A stretch of 64,000 nucleotides of DNA from Petaurus breviceps papuanus (Eukaryota; Chordata; Mammalia; Diprotodontia; Petauridae): NCBI GenBank assembly GCA_028583685.1, contig JAMXIF010000003.1, positions 80,469,333 through 80,533,332 of the forward strand. Reading direction: 5' to 3'. The notes beneath the pieces were generated by a model, which searched no databases, was not told the origin of the DNA, and saw only the letters and a program-made list of their open reading frames with translations. Made by a program: the position numbers and the translations under genes. This document shows positions 33,860 to 44,585 of this stretch, in pieces. How positions within the stretch are numbered: position 1 is the first letter of the stretch; every line of letters begins with the position of its first letter.

Positions 33860-34335
33860 GTGATAGTCACATCAGGAATGACATTCCTCTTTGAGCTTAT
33901 CTCTTGAGTTTTTCTATTCTGCCACAGCAGAATCCTCACCTTGAAGTTCACTCAGCCACCAATCCTTCTGACAGTGAAAATACACTCCACTTCTGTGGAC
34001 CCTTCTTCTGTCTGGTTCCTCCTAGAACTTTTATTTTAAGGAAAGCACCCAGTCCTGCCATGTCTTCATTCCTCTTGGGCTCCAGTCTTGTCTCTTCAAA
34101 CTTTCTCTACCATGATTCCATGTGAGTCCAGTCCTGTCTCTTCAAACTTTCTCTACCATGATTCCATGTGAGTCCCATCTCCGATATTTCAGTTTGTTAC
34201 TATGTGTTATGTCACCCCATTAAGTGTAAGCTCCTTGAAATCAATGACTGTCACTTCCAGCCCACATTTGTATTCCTAGTGTCAAGTACAATGTGTGACT
34301 CATAATGAATGAGTGCTTAGAAAGTACCTGCTGTT
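33860..34335 (+). mobile_element. L2 3' region containing a 46-bp tandem duplication
   Basis: It ends with agtgtaagctccttgaaatc, tttgtattcctagtgtcaag and a gcttagaaagtacctgctg terminus. Positions 34,081-34,126 and 34,127-34,172 are consecutive copies of the same 46 bases with one difference (tccagtcttg versus tccagtcctg). Confidence 0.75.
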
Positions 34336-34361
34336 GACTTGACTCAAAACTATAGATTAAC

Positions 34362-34655
34362 ATTCATAGAAAGAATTATGGAGTCTGAATGCAGATTGAA
34401 GTAAATTATTTGCTCCCTCTTTTGTTTTGTTTCTTCTTTCTTGTGACTCATTCCATTGATTATGATTCTTCTTTACAACTTGTCTAATGTTTAACGTGAA
34501 GATATATGTAGAATTGTCAGATTACATGCTATCTTGGGTGGGGAGGGGAGAAGAGAGGAAGGGAGAGAAAATTCAGAACCCAAAAACTCGTGGAACTGAA
34601 TGTTGTAAACTAAAAACAAATAAATTTAAAAGCAAAAAAAAAATCTGTAGACTAG
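34362..34655 (+). mobile_element. L1 3' UTR tail
   Basis: It reads gagtctgaatgcagattgaa, tctttacaacttgtctaatg, gggtggggaggggagaagag-like purine stretch, then gaactgaatgttgtaaacta and an A-rich end. Same type as 43,725-44,112. Confidence 0.75.
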
Positions 34656-34744
34656 TTAATGAATTTGGGAATAACTAAAAGACAAATGGAAATCCTTTCC
34701 GAGATGGGATTATGTGTTCTAAATTCTAATGGATTGATATTGAA

Positions 34745-34950
34745 CAAGAAAGCAGCTAGATGGTGTAGCAGACAGAGAGCAGGCACAGAGACAAAAAGAC
34801 ATGAATTTAAATTCAGGTTCAGATACTTAAAACCCTGGACAAATCATCCAATTTCTATTTCCTGAATTGTAAAATGGTGATGAAAACAAGAGGACCTAAC
34901 CTCTCTGTGCTGTTGTGAGGATCAAAGCTTAGCACAGTGCCCTGGACAAG
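34745..34950 (+). mobile_element. MIR/MAR1-type SINE, interrupted
   Basis: It has aaagcagctagatggtgtag, gaattgtaaaatggtgatga and gcttagcacagtgccctgg. Its last bases (cttgtacataataaat) reappear after the next SINE, at about 35,238. Confidence 0.7.
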
Positions 34951-35220
34951 TTGCTGTTGTTCAGTCATTTTCAGTTACATCTGACTCTTTGTGATTTTTG
35001 GGGGGGAGGAAGCGGGGAGTGGTGCTCTTGACAAGGATATTGGAGTGGTTTGCCATTTCCTTTTCCAGTTCATTTTACATATGAGGTAACTGAGATAAAC
35101 AGGGTTAAGTGACTTGCCCAGAGTCCCACAGCTAGTATCTGAGGCCAGATTTGAACTCAGGAAGATGAATATTCCTGACTCCAGACCCAGCATTCTATCC
35201 ACTGTGTCATCTAGCTGCCC
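34951..35220 (-). mobile_element. SINE with RTE (BovB-like) tail, minus strand
   Basis: It begins ttgctgttgttcagtcattt, then tggtttgccatttccttttc, gacttgcccagagtcccaca, and a reversed head ctatccactgtgtcatctag. Inserted in the preceding MIR. Confidence 0.88.
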
Positions 35221-35224
35221 TTAT

Positions 35225-36005
35225 GCCACCTAGTTGGCCTTGTACATAATAAATCTGTCCTTCTTTGTCCATTACACCTAGAAAAATCACATTCAGGAAC
35301 AGATTTTAGCTTGTTTGGAAAATCCAAGCCATTAAAAACTTCTTGCAATGCCCATTTTTGCTGAAAAAAAAAAGTTCATAGGGTCTACGTGCAAATGAAA
35401 ATGTACCATTGAGTATGGTCTTTCACGTTTTGGGACATTAGGCAAAAACACCTTAGTGATTTCCAGTCGTGAAAACGCGTGGGGAAGAACCGATGGTTTT
35501 GTAATTACCAGGCTGGACTAGCAGACTACAGCACACAGGGCCTCATCAGTTTGTCATGCCTCATTTAGAACAACACACTGTGGAGCCCAATCCTCAGCTG
35601 CACACATATCAGCCCTCTCTATAGCCCCTAATTATATTAGCCAAACTCATCAGTAACGGATTTATAAATTAGAATACGTTTTTGTACTAATTTATAGTGG
35701 AAAAGGTACCTATTCAATGACAAATTCCACTACTTAGAATCCTTCCTTCCAAGACAGAGCAAATTAACTAACTACTAGGTGAGAGTGTAATCAGAGCAAA
35801 TGTAGTACCATTGTTTGTAGGATGTTTGCTAATATGATGGTGGAATCAAAAGAATTATCCCTGTTCTACTATGGAGCATATCTTTTTAGAGACTAGAATA
35901 TGGGCATCCATCAGAGATGTCTCTCTTCCTTGGACTTTTAGTTAAAAACAAAAACATTTTTCATTATCTAATTAATCTTATTAAATATTTCTTTTAAAAA
36001 ATTTT
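35225..36005. other. repeat-poor unique block, candidate conserved non-coding DNA (core about 35,380-35,720)
   Basis: The core has an Oct-like motif (cgtgcaaatgaaaat), retained CpGs (gtgaaaacgcgtggggaaga) and TAAT-type motifs (cccctaattatattagcc). No repeat, exon or RNA gene is seen. This block reads most like a regulatory element, but function is inferred only. Confidence 0.45.
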
Positions 36006-36007
36006 TT

Positions 36008-36172
36008 AAAGTTTTTTTTTTTGGAGGTAGGGCAATTGGGGTTAAGTGACTTGCCCAAGGTCACATGGCTAGTTTTTTGTGTGTGTTAAGTGTCTGAGGA
36101 TGGATTTGTACTGAGATCCTCCTGACTCCAGGGCCAGTGCTCTATTCATTGCACCACCTAGCCACCCCATTC
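36008..36172 (-). mobile_element. WSINE-type SINE, minus strand
   Basis: Reversed core (gacttgcccaaggtcacatg) with the ggctagttttttgtgtgtgt block of the acaaaaaactagc subfamily, ending attgcaccacctagccaccc. Confidence 0.88.
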
Positions 36173-36184
36173 AATATTTCTTAT

Positions 36185-36379
36185 AAAACACCAAGAGGTG
36201 GGGCGGCCAGGTAGCACAGCAAGTAAGAGCACCGGCTCCAGTGTTGAGAAGACCTGGAGATCGAATCCCGGGCTCGGACACTTAGCACCCACCCAGAAAC
36301 ACCTGGCCGTGTAACCTTGAGCAAGTTACTTAACCCCGATTGCTTAAAAAAAAAAATTAAAAAAAAAAACACCAAGAGG
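36185..36379 (+). mobile_element. WSINE-related SINE, cgg-ccaggtagc subfamily, target duplication intact
   Basis: Body 36,199-36,365 (gcggccaggtagcacagcaa, tggagatcgaatcccgggct, cacccacccagaaacacctg). The tRNA B-box-like gatcgaatccc is well kept. Flanks aaaacaccaagagg at 36,185-36,198 and 36,366-36,379 are identical. Confidence 0.93.
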
Positions 36380-36539
36380 GTCAGTTATTACATTGTCATG
36401 TTGCATGATCCAAAATTATCATCTCTTTCATTATTTGCATTTTAGATTGGTTTCCTGATGAGATATTAGGGTATTGCCTTAAACTCATTGACACCTTATG
36501 AGACATCTGCTATTTTAAAGTGGATTTTTTTCTAGAAAG

Positions 36540-37245
36540 TCTATTCTACATCTTAAGTGTCTACTTGTACAGACACTGTTGGACCTGAGAGTACAAAGAT
36601 AGATACAGCATAGCCTTTGATCTTAGAAGTCTATAATAGAGGGGCAGCTAGGTGGTGCGTGAATAGAGCACCAGCCCTGGAGTTAGGTGTACCTGAGTTC
36701 AAATCTTGCCTCAGACACATAATACTTACTAGCTGTGTGACCTTGGGCAAGTCACTTAACCCCAATTTCCCTGCCTTCCCCCCTCCAAAAAAAGCAAAAA
36801 TTAATAATAATATTTTAAAAAGAAGTCTATAATATAACAGGGGAGAATGTAAGCAAATAACATTCAAGGGTATATGAAAACAAGGGGAATATAAGTACAA
36901 AGAGGTACAGTCAATCTGCTAAGAGAAATGTGAAAAGGGAGAAATATTTTTTATCTAGGTATGAGAAAGAGTAAGATCTAGGGGGAGAGTGAGTTAGACA
37001 AGGAATCATAGCCAAGTTGAGACATTGGGATTTATAGAAAGGAGGATCTTCAAAGAGCAGAGAAAGGAGTGCCTATCACAGATTTACTCTGGCATGAGTA
37101 AAGGAATGCTATTAGAGGGGAGAACAGAGTCAATAAGGAAGAACAGAGTACATTAGGAAATAAGGTAAAAAAAATTAGAGAGAATGAGAGAAGATTGGTC
37201 TAGTTACATTATGAAGGGCACTGAATGTCAGGATCAGAATTTGGA
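36540..37245 (-). mobile_element. L2, minus strand, interrupted by a SINE
   Basis: It starts with the reversed L2 end (acagacactgttggacctga, cctttgatcttagaagtcta), resumes after the SINE with tataacaggggagaatgtaa, and runs to ttatgaagggcactgaatgt, an internal L2 landmark. Divergence is high. Confidence 0.65.
36625..36834 (+). mobile_element. WSINE-type SINE, target duplication intact, nested in L2
   Basis: Body 36,639-36,820 (gaggggcagctaggtggtgc, tagctgtgtgaccttgggca, ccccaatttccctgcc, A/T-rich tail). Flanks agaagtctataata at 36,625-36,638 and 36,821-36,834 are identical. Confidence 0.93.
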
Positions 37246-37350
37246 CCTTATAGGATCATAGATTTAGAGATGGAAAGTATCTGAGACACCATATAACTCA
37301 ACGGCCTAATTTCACAGATAAACAAAAACTCAGAGAAGTTAAATGGCTGG
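37246..37350 (-). mobile_element. THER1/MIR-type SINE 3' part, minus strand
   Basis: taggatcatagatttagaga, aatttcacagataaacaaaa, then gagaagttaaatggctgg. Confidence 0.6.
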
Positions 37351-37439
37351 AAATCCCCTACATAGTAATTAAAACTACAAAAGTGAGTAAAATTGACAAA
37401 GGAGAGAAGATAGAATAAGATGCATGTCAGCATCTTCTT

Positions 37440-38335
37440 GAAGACTTCCAAGGTGGAAAAGCTCATCATTCCTTGAAGCAATCATTCCACTTTGAGATGG
37501 TTCTAATTATTAAGGAGTTTTACTGACATCAAATACAAAGTCAAATATCAAGCCAAAATCAGCCTCTTTGCAACTTTCACTCACTAATCCTGGTTCTGCC
37601 TTTTGAGGCCAAAGATAATAAGTCTACTACCTCCCCCACAGGACAGACCTTCAAATATTTGAAGACAGCTATAACATCTCCAACTGATATTTATGCAACA
37701 TGAACTCAAGGATTCTCACCATTCTGGTTGCCTTCCTATGGACATTTTCCCATTTATCAATGTTTTTTCTTAAACTGGTATATTCAGAACTGAAAACAAT
37801 ACTCCAGATGAAGTCTAATGGGGGCAGAGTACAATGGGACTATCACTCCCATATTTCTGGAAGCCATGTCCCTCTTAATTAACTTTCTTGAATATTACAA
37901 TACACTCAACTATGTTGAGTTTGCAATTTACTAAAACTCCCAGATCTTTTCAAAACAAGTTCTCATCTTACAGTTGTGTGGTTTATTTATTTATTTTTTT
38001 TGCATTTAAGTACAAGGCTTTCCATTTATCCTTGATGAATTTCATTCTATGACATTCAGCCTAGCGTTCCATCTAACTTTTCAATATCTTTTTGGAATTC
38101 TCTTCTGTCATCCTATATGTGTTAGCTATCCTACCAAGCCTCGTATCATCTGCAAATTTAATGATCTTCCCATCTATACCTTTATCCAAGTCATTGGTAA
38201 AATTGTTAAATAGCATAGGCCAAATATTCCACTATAGACTTTCTGCCATGTTGACTTTGTGCAATCAACAGCCACTCTGTAAGTGGGCCAACCAGTACAC
38301 TCTGCATCTATCTGATTAGATTGTAATTAAATACA
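37440..38335 (-). mobile_element. CR1/L3-type LINE, 3' half, minus strand, about 900 bp
   Basis: Left to right on plus: ttccttgaagcaatcattcc, aaatcagcctctttgcaact, gaccttcaaatatttgaaga, gttgccttcctatggacatt, ggcagagtacaatgggacta, ctcgtatcatctgcaaattt, tggtaaaattgttaaatagc. Reversed, this is the CR1 reverse-transcriptase end (A-D-D region, read from aaatttgcagatgatacgag) through the 3' UTR. Confidence 0.82.
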
Positions 38336-38895
38336 TATTTCTCCATTTTTACAAGAAATTCATAATTTTACATCTTCTCCACAAGAAAATATAACCAATC
38401 AAGTAGCGAAGCACCCAAAAATCATTTACTAATCAGAGCACACATTTTAAGAGCCAATAAATAAAAGATCTGAGAAGCATAAAGTGAACCATGAGTGGCA
38501 TGTCACTGAACCAAAAGAGTATTCAGAAGGATCAGGTATTAAACAGGGTTAAATGCTGAAGAAGTTTCAGAGACTATTCCATTTATCCTATTCATTAAAT
38601 GTAAATCCTTATTATTCTTCATTCAGAAGTGTCCTTTTCTGACCTTATACCCAGATTGTGAATCAATATTTGCCCCTTGGATCTGAATGGCTTCACCTAC
38701 TACAGTTGTTCGTTTTAAACATGGAGGTACAAAGTAAGCTTTTTTGTAATCCTATGCCCTACAATAATTACTGGGATGTGGCCGATGCATGAAGGCTAGG
38801 AAGGAGTTGAAAGTAATGAGATAACAGTCTTTGTCAAATAAAGGTGGAAGGTAAGTAGATTTTAGAGCTCAGAGGAGCTAAGTTTAGTAGAAAAT
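38336..38895. other. unclassified sequence
   Basis: No recognised family, exon or RNA gene. Confidence 0.35.
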
Positions 38896-39445
38896 TGGAA
38901 GGATTTGGATAGCAGCTGAATGTCAGGGTGTGCAAACACAAGTAATGCATTTCAGGGTTTAAAGACTACTATGTATAGGGAACGAATTTCTGTGAGATTT
39001 CAAATATACAACATAAAAGGGACCCATGAGACACTGTTTGGCATCATCAAGAAAGGTATTGAGAGAGAGGGGAAAAAATACAACACAGAAAACATTTTAT
39101 CTGTAAAACTGTAGTGTGTACATATCTGGAAGACTATGAAATTCTGCAATATGACTTTAAAAAAAGAATGAAACTAGGGAAGGTTCATATAAAGTCTACT
39201 AAAGTGGTAGGATGATTAATATAAAAATCTAATGCATGAGGAAAGGTAAAAAAGTTTCTAATAAATCTTCATCCTGTCTGTGGAGCCACAGAGAAAAGAT
39301 GTAGTTGAATAATAAGCAAGCTAGATAAGGTGAAAATACACTTGATCACTCAATCTTGAAACACTAGAAGAGGTGACAACTTGTGAAACTCAAGTGAAAT
39401 AAGTTTAGGACAAATAAAAGAAGCATTAACGAACATAACTTATAA
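38896..39445 (+). mobile_element. ancient LINE 3' region, probably CR1 superfamily
   Basis: catgaggaaaggtaaaaaag, ctagaagaggtgacaacttg and taagtttaggacaaataaaa follow the order of a CR1-like 3' region. Heavily diverged; assignment tentative. Confidence 0.42.
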
Positions 39446-39477
39446 TAAACTTCAAGAATTCTTTTGGGAGATTTACA

Positions 39478-40370
39478 GAATCTCAACATTTAGAATGGGC
39501 CCCAGAAGTCATCCAGTTCAACCCATGACAAAAAATATCCCGTATAGCTTCCTTGATGGGTGATCAACCAACTTCCATGTGAACACCTCCCCACCACCCC
39601 CAAAGGCAACCCAATTCTCTTTAGGCCAGCTCAAATAATTAGACTTTTCCTAAAACAAGACAAAATCAATTTCTATAACTTCCCATAATTGTCCTTTTTT
39701 CTGGCCACTGGGACCAAACAGAACAAATTTAATGTAATCTCCAACAGTACTTCAAATAATAAAGACATGACAAAAATGCCACTTAAACCTTTATCCAAAG
39801 CACAGATCAAAAATATACAATGGCACAAAGCAAAACAAAGATCTGAGGGACACTTCACTAGAATCCTCATCCCAAGTTGAGATTTACCACTTGGGGGCCA
39901 CATTTTCTGTCTAACTTTTCAGTTAATTTTGAATCTACTATTGTCTAGCCCAAATCTCTTCATCTAGTCTCCAAGTAGAACATGAGTGACACTGTCAAAT
40001 ATTTTACTAAAATTGAGGTAAATGCTATCTAACACATTCCTTTTATGTCTAATAGGGTTAGTCTGGCATAATCACTTCTTGATAGAAGAATTCTGGTTAC
40101 TTTTGGTTACATTTTTTTTAAATGTTCACTAACAATACCTTTAAAAATACATTAAAAAATTTTTGCCAAGAATCATAATCAATAGTTTGCTGAAACAATG
40201 TTCTTCCCCTTTTTTTCAAAATATTCGGGACAGTATTTGTTCTTTTCCATGCTGGCAATTTCTCCGTATCTTCATGATTATTTTTACAAGAATCACTCCC
40301 AGGGGCTCAGCAATCATATTAATGGATTATCTGTAAGGATTTTGAGATCGATGACATCAGCTGAAAAGGA
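39478..40370 (-). mobile_element. CR1/L3-type LINE, minus strand
   Basis: It opens with the reversed terminus (acagaatctcaacatttaga, agaagtcatccagttcaacc), then tgatcaaccaacttccatgt, gaatctactattgtctagcc, ttactaaaattgaggtaaat, tctaatagggttagtctggc. The last blocks are the reversed middle of the reverse transcriptase, so an internal part is missing. Confidence 0.7.
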
Positions 40371-40614
40371 ATCAAGGACTTAGGGTAGCTGTACTTCAAT
40401 ACAGCCTAGGGAGCAGTATGCTGGTGCAAAGAATGTTGACACCTGGCATATATGTATGAGCATTGAATTGCATCCCTGAAGAGGCGGTAATTACACAGCA
40501 TTTATGGAATATGTCCTCCAGCAATAAAAGATTGCTGGTGACTAAACTGGCCAGTGGCAATTCTGCAAAAGTCAAAGATGAAGTGCATTATAAAGTAATA
40601 GGATTTGGATACAT
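40371..40614. other. unclassified sequence
   Basis: No recognised family. Confidence 0.35.
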
Positions 40615-40775
40615 AAGGGAATTTTGAGATCTGGTCCAATTCCTTTATTTTGCAGATGAGGAAACTATAGATCAGAGAGCTAAAATGAATTTAATAACAA
40701 TGTCACACAAAAAGTAAATGAGAGCATTGGTATTTTTGAATCCAAGTCCTTTGGCTCCAAATCTATCCAAGCAAT
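40615..40775 (-). mobile_element. THER1/MIR-type SINE, minus strand
   Basis: ttattttgcagatgaggaaa, caatgtcacacaaaaagtaa, aatccaagtcctttggctcc. Confidence 0.65.
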
Positions 40776-41330
40776 AGTATAGAGAAATATCCTGGCTTTA
40801 TATGTTAACATAGTTTACCATGAAATCAGATTTCCCATGTCCTAACACAATTATTTCAAGTTCTGTAATTCACTGGAGTTTCAGGTGGCTTAGTCAAATA
40901 ACCAGTGAATGGCTGCCATATTTATTTGTCCCAGGGAGATTTACAATGAGGAATTTTCACTGGTTTTGTTGTCCTAAGGCTGTGGGAGGGGTGTAATAGA
41001 GAGCAGGATATCATCACTGTATAAAATGCCAGTGATTATCAAAGTTAACCTCTAGACCTTCCTTTTAGCCTGAAATACCAATTACCAAAACATTTCATCT
41101 GCCCCTAGAACGGGAACCACATATACGAAAAAAATGATGCCAAGTCTCTGTCATTTAAGATATGCCTTACCTTTGAACTCATCATCTAAGAAACAGTCAT
41201 GCCCACACAAAGTGCTGACCTTATATTCTCTATTGACCACTGAATGCATACTGGGCTTAAATTATCAAGGTCCTGAGCCAGTATGAAAGTGTTGGTGTAC
41301 TTATAATTCAACTAGAGTTTGTAAATGTTA
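40776..41330. other. unclassified unique sequence
   Basis: Nothing recognisable. Confidence 0.35.
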
Positions 41331-41490
41331 GAACTAGAACTGGAAAGTATCTCAAGGGCCAATCCTCTGATTTTATAGATGAAGAAACTGAGGCCCAGAT
41401 AAATAAAATGACTTGACCAAGGCGATACAGGTAATAAGGAAAAAAGATGCTCTGTTAACCTAGGTCCTCTGGCTCCAGAACTAAAGGGAT
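41331..41490 (-). mobile_element. THER1/MIR-type SINE, minus strand
   Basis: gaactagaactggaaagtat, tttatagatgaagaaactga, atgacttgaccaaggcgata, taggtcctctggctccagaa. Confidence 0.75.
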
Positions 41491-42284
41491 TGCAACTGTA
41501 GTATTTGATAAATGGGAATTCCAGTACCTAGGACAAATTCAGGCAGGTAGGGGAAAAGGTGGTCTAAAATATAATGGTTAGAGTATCCTATAGACAGAAG
41601 TCATAGGAGTTAAGGAGGATGAGAAACTAAGAGATGAAAGTTTTTAAAGGAGTCAGGGTTTGAGGTGAAGAAGATTATGAATCAGGTACTTCACTTATAG
41701 GGAAGGAGAAAGATCCTGAAAATCCACAGATAAGAACATTGATCTGGTCAGGATTAAGGTAAATTTAAAGGAGGAGAGAGATTTTTGCTGAGTAATAGAA
41801 AGTTGGAAAGTATCATGAGGGACCAAGAAAATGCCATCTCTTCTTCTTAGCCCTGTGTCTAGTACAATGGGATGAAGAGTTCCTACTAGGCTTGTAGAGA
41901 GTGCCAAGAGGCATAGTGTCTTCAAGAGAAACTGAGCTTTCAGTGAATCCAAAGGATGGAGGGAATGTGAGAAAAATAGATCTAGGATGAAGCAATTTGC
42001 TACAAAAGGCAAGGGTTCCAGGGGTGAGCAGAATGAACCTAAACTGCTTTCATTCTGGGCTCTAGATGTGCTACAGATCCAGGCTGGGCAATTTGATAAG
42101 GGCAATTTCAATGGAAATATGGAGAGGGGAACAGGAGGGAAATGGTGACAGCCGTGGACTGGCTAGGAGATGATCAGTTGGGTAAGTGGGAATTCTGCAA
42201 CAGGAGGAGAAAGAAAATTCCCCTTCATTTCAATACCTGTATCAAAGCCCTAGTTGCCTCCAATCTAGTTACATCCATGATTCC
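41491..42284. other. unclassified purine-rich sequence
   Basis: Purine-rich on plus, probably an old repeat I cannot place. An open frame of 138 codons on minus (41,695-42,111) has no recognisable domain and is probably chance in pyrimidine-rich sequence. Confidence 0.3.
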
Positions 42285-42375
42285 AATTAACCAGTTAGTA
42301 AGCATTTATTAAATGCTTACAAATAGCTCCAGGCACTGGGCCAAGTGTGTGTGTGTGGGGCGAGGGGGGCGGGAT
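42285..42375 (-). mobile_element. L2 3' end, minus strand, running into (GT)n and G-rich tract
   Basis: agtaagcatttattaaatgc then ctccaggcactgggcca is the reversed L2 terminus, followed by a (GT)n run and ggggcgaggggggcggg. Confidence 0.6.
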
Positions 42376-42519
42376 ACAACCTCAAAGAATTAAACAATCT
42401 ATTCTCAAGCAGTTCCATCCCAATTATGGCAACTTGCATTTATCTACATAGTTTTCAGGTTCATTAAAAAACAAACAAAAAAACACCTTTCCTTAAAATT
42501 CTTTCTTTATAACCTTAAA

Positions 42520-43090
42520 CTATTGTCATATTGTTCTAGTTAGTCTCCCTGTCTCTTTTCACCCCATTCCAATCCATGCTCATGCAGCTGCTCAAAGTGA
42601 TTTTCCCAAAGTACATCATTCAATGTCACCAAACGATTTCAAAGATCTTCTGTTTGACATTTAAAGCTTTGCATAACCTGAACCCAACCTGGCTTTTCAG
42701 TTTTCTCACACGTTACTCCTATCCGCACACCCTGGGACACACTGGCCTTCTTGCTCTTCTTGCCTGTGGACACTGTCTTTTATCTCTAGGCGTTTGATTG
42801 TTGGTCCCCAAGTCTGGAATATCTTCCTCCTCACCAGAATATCTTAAAATCCCTTGTTCCTGTCAAAGCTCAGCTCAGGTACCACTTTCTTTTTTGGAGG
42901 GAGGAAGGCAGGGCAATTGGGGTTAAGGGACTTGCCCAAGGTCACACGGTTAGTAGACGTTAAGTGTCTGAAGCCACATTTGAACTCAGCTCCTCCTTAC
43001 TCCAGGGCTGGTACTCTATTCACTGTGCTACCTAGCCACCCTTAGGTACCACTTTCTATGAGAAACTTTTTCCTGATCCCTCCTTAATAT
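42520..43090 (+). mobile_element. L2 3' region interrupted by a SINE
   Basis: ccattccaatccatgctcat, catttaaagctttgcataac, ctggaatatcttcctcctca, caaagctcagctcaggtacc, then after the SINE ttttcctgatccctccttaa. The interrupted site confirms continuity. Confidence 0.82.
42877..43057 (-). mobile_element. WSINE-type SINE, minus strand, target duplication intact
   Basis: Body 42,891-43,043 (reversed: gacttgcccaaggtcacacg, gtactctattcactgtgcta). Flanks aggtaccactttct at 42,877-42,890 and 43,044-43,057 are identical. Confidence 0.93.
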
Positions 43091-43294
43091 ATATATATAC
43101 ATTGCCTGCATGACCTTGGTTAAGCCAGTTAACACAAACATCTATAATATATATGTATATAGTGTGGGTGCATGCATGTATAGGCATGTATATATTTATG
43201 TGGGTGTGTGTATATATGTATGTATATACCTTGATTTTAAGCTACTTGAAGATGAGGAAGGGTTTGCTTTTGTCTTTTTTTCAACACCTATCAG
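43091..43294. repeat. TA/TG microsatellite and L2 3' scrap
   Basis: Alternating TA/TG tracts occupy about 43,088-43,100 and 43,145-43,226. ttttaagctacttgaagatg near 43,235 resembles an L2 3' end. Confidence 0.55.
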
Positions 43295-43432
43295 GATCAA
43301 AGATTTAGAGCTAAAAAGGAACTGAGACCATCTACTCCAACTCTCTCATTTTACAGATGAGAAAACTGAGACCCTGAGAAGTGAAGTGGCTTGATTCAAG
43401 TCACACACAATAAGCAACAGAGTCAGGCACAT
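43295..43432 (-). mobile_element. THER1/MIR-type SINE, minus strand, interrupted
   Basis: ggatcaaagatttagagcta, cattttacagatgagaaaac, ggcttgattcaagtcacaca. The next SINE is inserted at its end. Confidence 0.75.
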
Positions 43433-43661
43433 GTTGCCGTTCAGTTGTTTCAGTTATATCTGATTCTTCCTGAACACATTTGGGGTTTTCTTGTCAAAGT
43501 TACTGGAATGGTTTGCCATTTCTTTCTCCAGCTCATTTTGGCAAACAGGATAAAGTGACTTGCCAAGGGTCACACAGCTAGTAAGTGTCTGAATTCACAT
43601 CTGAAACCAGGTTTTCCTGAGTCCAGGCTCAAGTACACTATTCACCGAACCATCTAGCTGC
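43433..43661 (-). mobile_element. SINE with RTE (BovB-like) tail, minus strand
   Basis: gttgccgttcagttgtttca, ggaatggtttgccatttctt, gccaagggtcacacagctag, ttcaccgaaccatctagctg. Confidence 0.86.
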
Positions 43662-43724
43662 ACATCAGCAGTACATACTGATTGCTTAATAAATTGATTG
43701 TTTAGATACAATGTATGTGTGACG

Positions 43725-44112
43725 ACCAACTTTGATAGACTGGGCTCTTCTCAGCAATGCAAGGTTATAAGACAACTCCAAAAGACTCATGATGGAAAGA
43801 AATGTCTACATTCAGAGAAAAAACTACAGAGACTGAATGCAGATTGAAGCAAACTTCCTTCTCTCTTTCTTCTTCTTGTTTGGTTTTGTTTCCTCTTTCC
43901 TATTGTTCATTCCATTGGTTACAATCCTTCTTTACAACCTGACTAATGTCTAATGTGAAAGTATTTACAGATCCTATACTTGATTGCATGCCACCATTGG
44001 GGGGGGGGAAAGGGAGGGGGAGAAAATTTGAAATTCAAGGGATTGTGGAACTGAATCTTGTAAACTAAAAGTAAACAAACAAATTAATAAAGACAAAAAA
44101 TAATAAAAAGAT
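43725..44112 (+). mobile_element. L1 3' UTR tail
   Basis: gaccaactttgatagactgg, cagcaatgcaaggttataag, gactgaatgcagattgaagc, a G9 run near 44,000, gaactgaatcttgtaaacta and an A-rich end. Confidence 0.8.
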
Positions 44113-44294
44113 AAAAATGTGGCTATGTAAATAAATAAATTGATTGTTTACATGTTAATAGGATGATAGAATAAGAATGTCAAAGAGTGCCTATCAGAGA
44201 TAGCCTTTTTCCAACATTTGGTATCAATGTCTTATTAGCCACTCAGGAACTGACTTAGCATTTTTTACCCTAATAATTACATGTTCTATACATC

Positions 44295-44465
44295 TCTCAA
44301 ATAGGGTCATAAATGTAGATATGGAAGGGAACACCAATCCCCTCATTTTAGAGACAAGGAAAGTGAGGATTAATGAGGTTAAGTGACTTGTCCAAGGTGG
44401 GATTTGAATCTACTTCCTCTGATTCTAGACCTAGCATTCTTTCCATTATACCATGCTTCCCCTTC
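44295..44465 (-). mobile_element. THER1/MIR-type SINE, minus strand
   Basis: gtcataaatgtagatatgga, gttaagtgacttgtccaagg, ttctagacctagcattcttt. Confidence 0.7.
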
Positions 44466-44469
44466 AATA

Positions 44470-44585
44470 TTATCTGTCCTAGATTGAAAACTCCCAGCAG
44501 GCCAACTGTTCATCCCCATAAGTCTCTATATCCAAAATCTGCCAGTGCCCTGGACCATTCTAAGCTTGATAAATGTTTTTAGATA
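44470..44585 (+). mobile_element. L2 3' end
   Basis: tcctagattgaaaactccca, gtctctatatccaaaatctg, gcttgataaatgtttttag. Confidence 0.5.

Noticed and set aside
41695-42111. 138-codon open frame on the minus strand.
   Set aside because: It lies in pyrimidine-rich sequence, has no recognisable domain and no splice or promoter context; probably chance.
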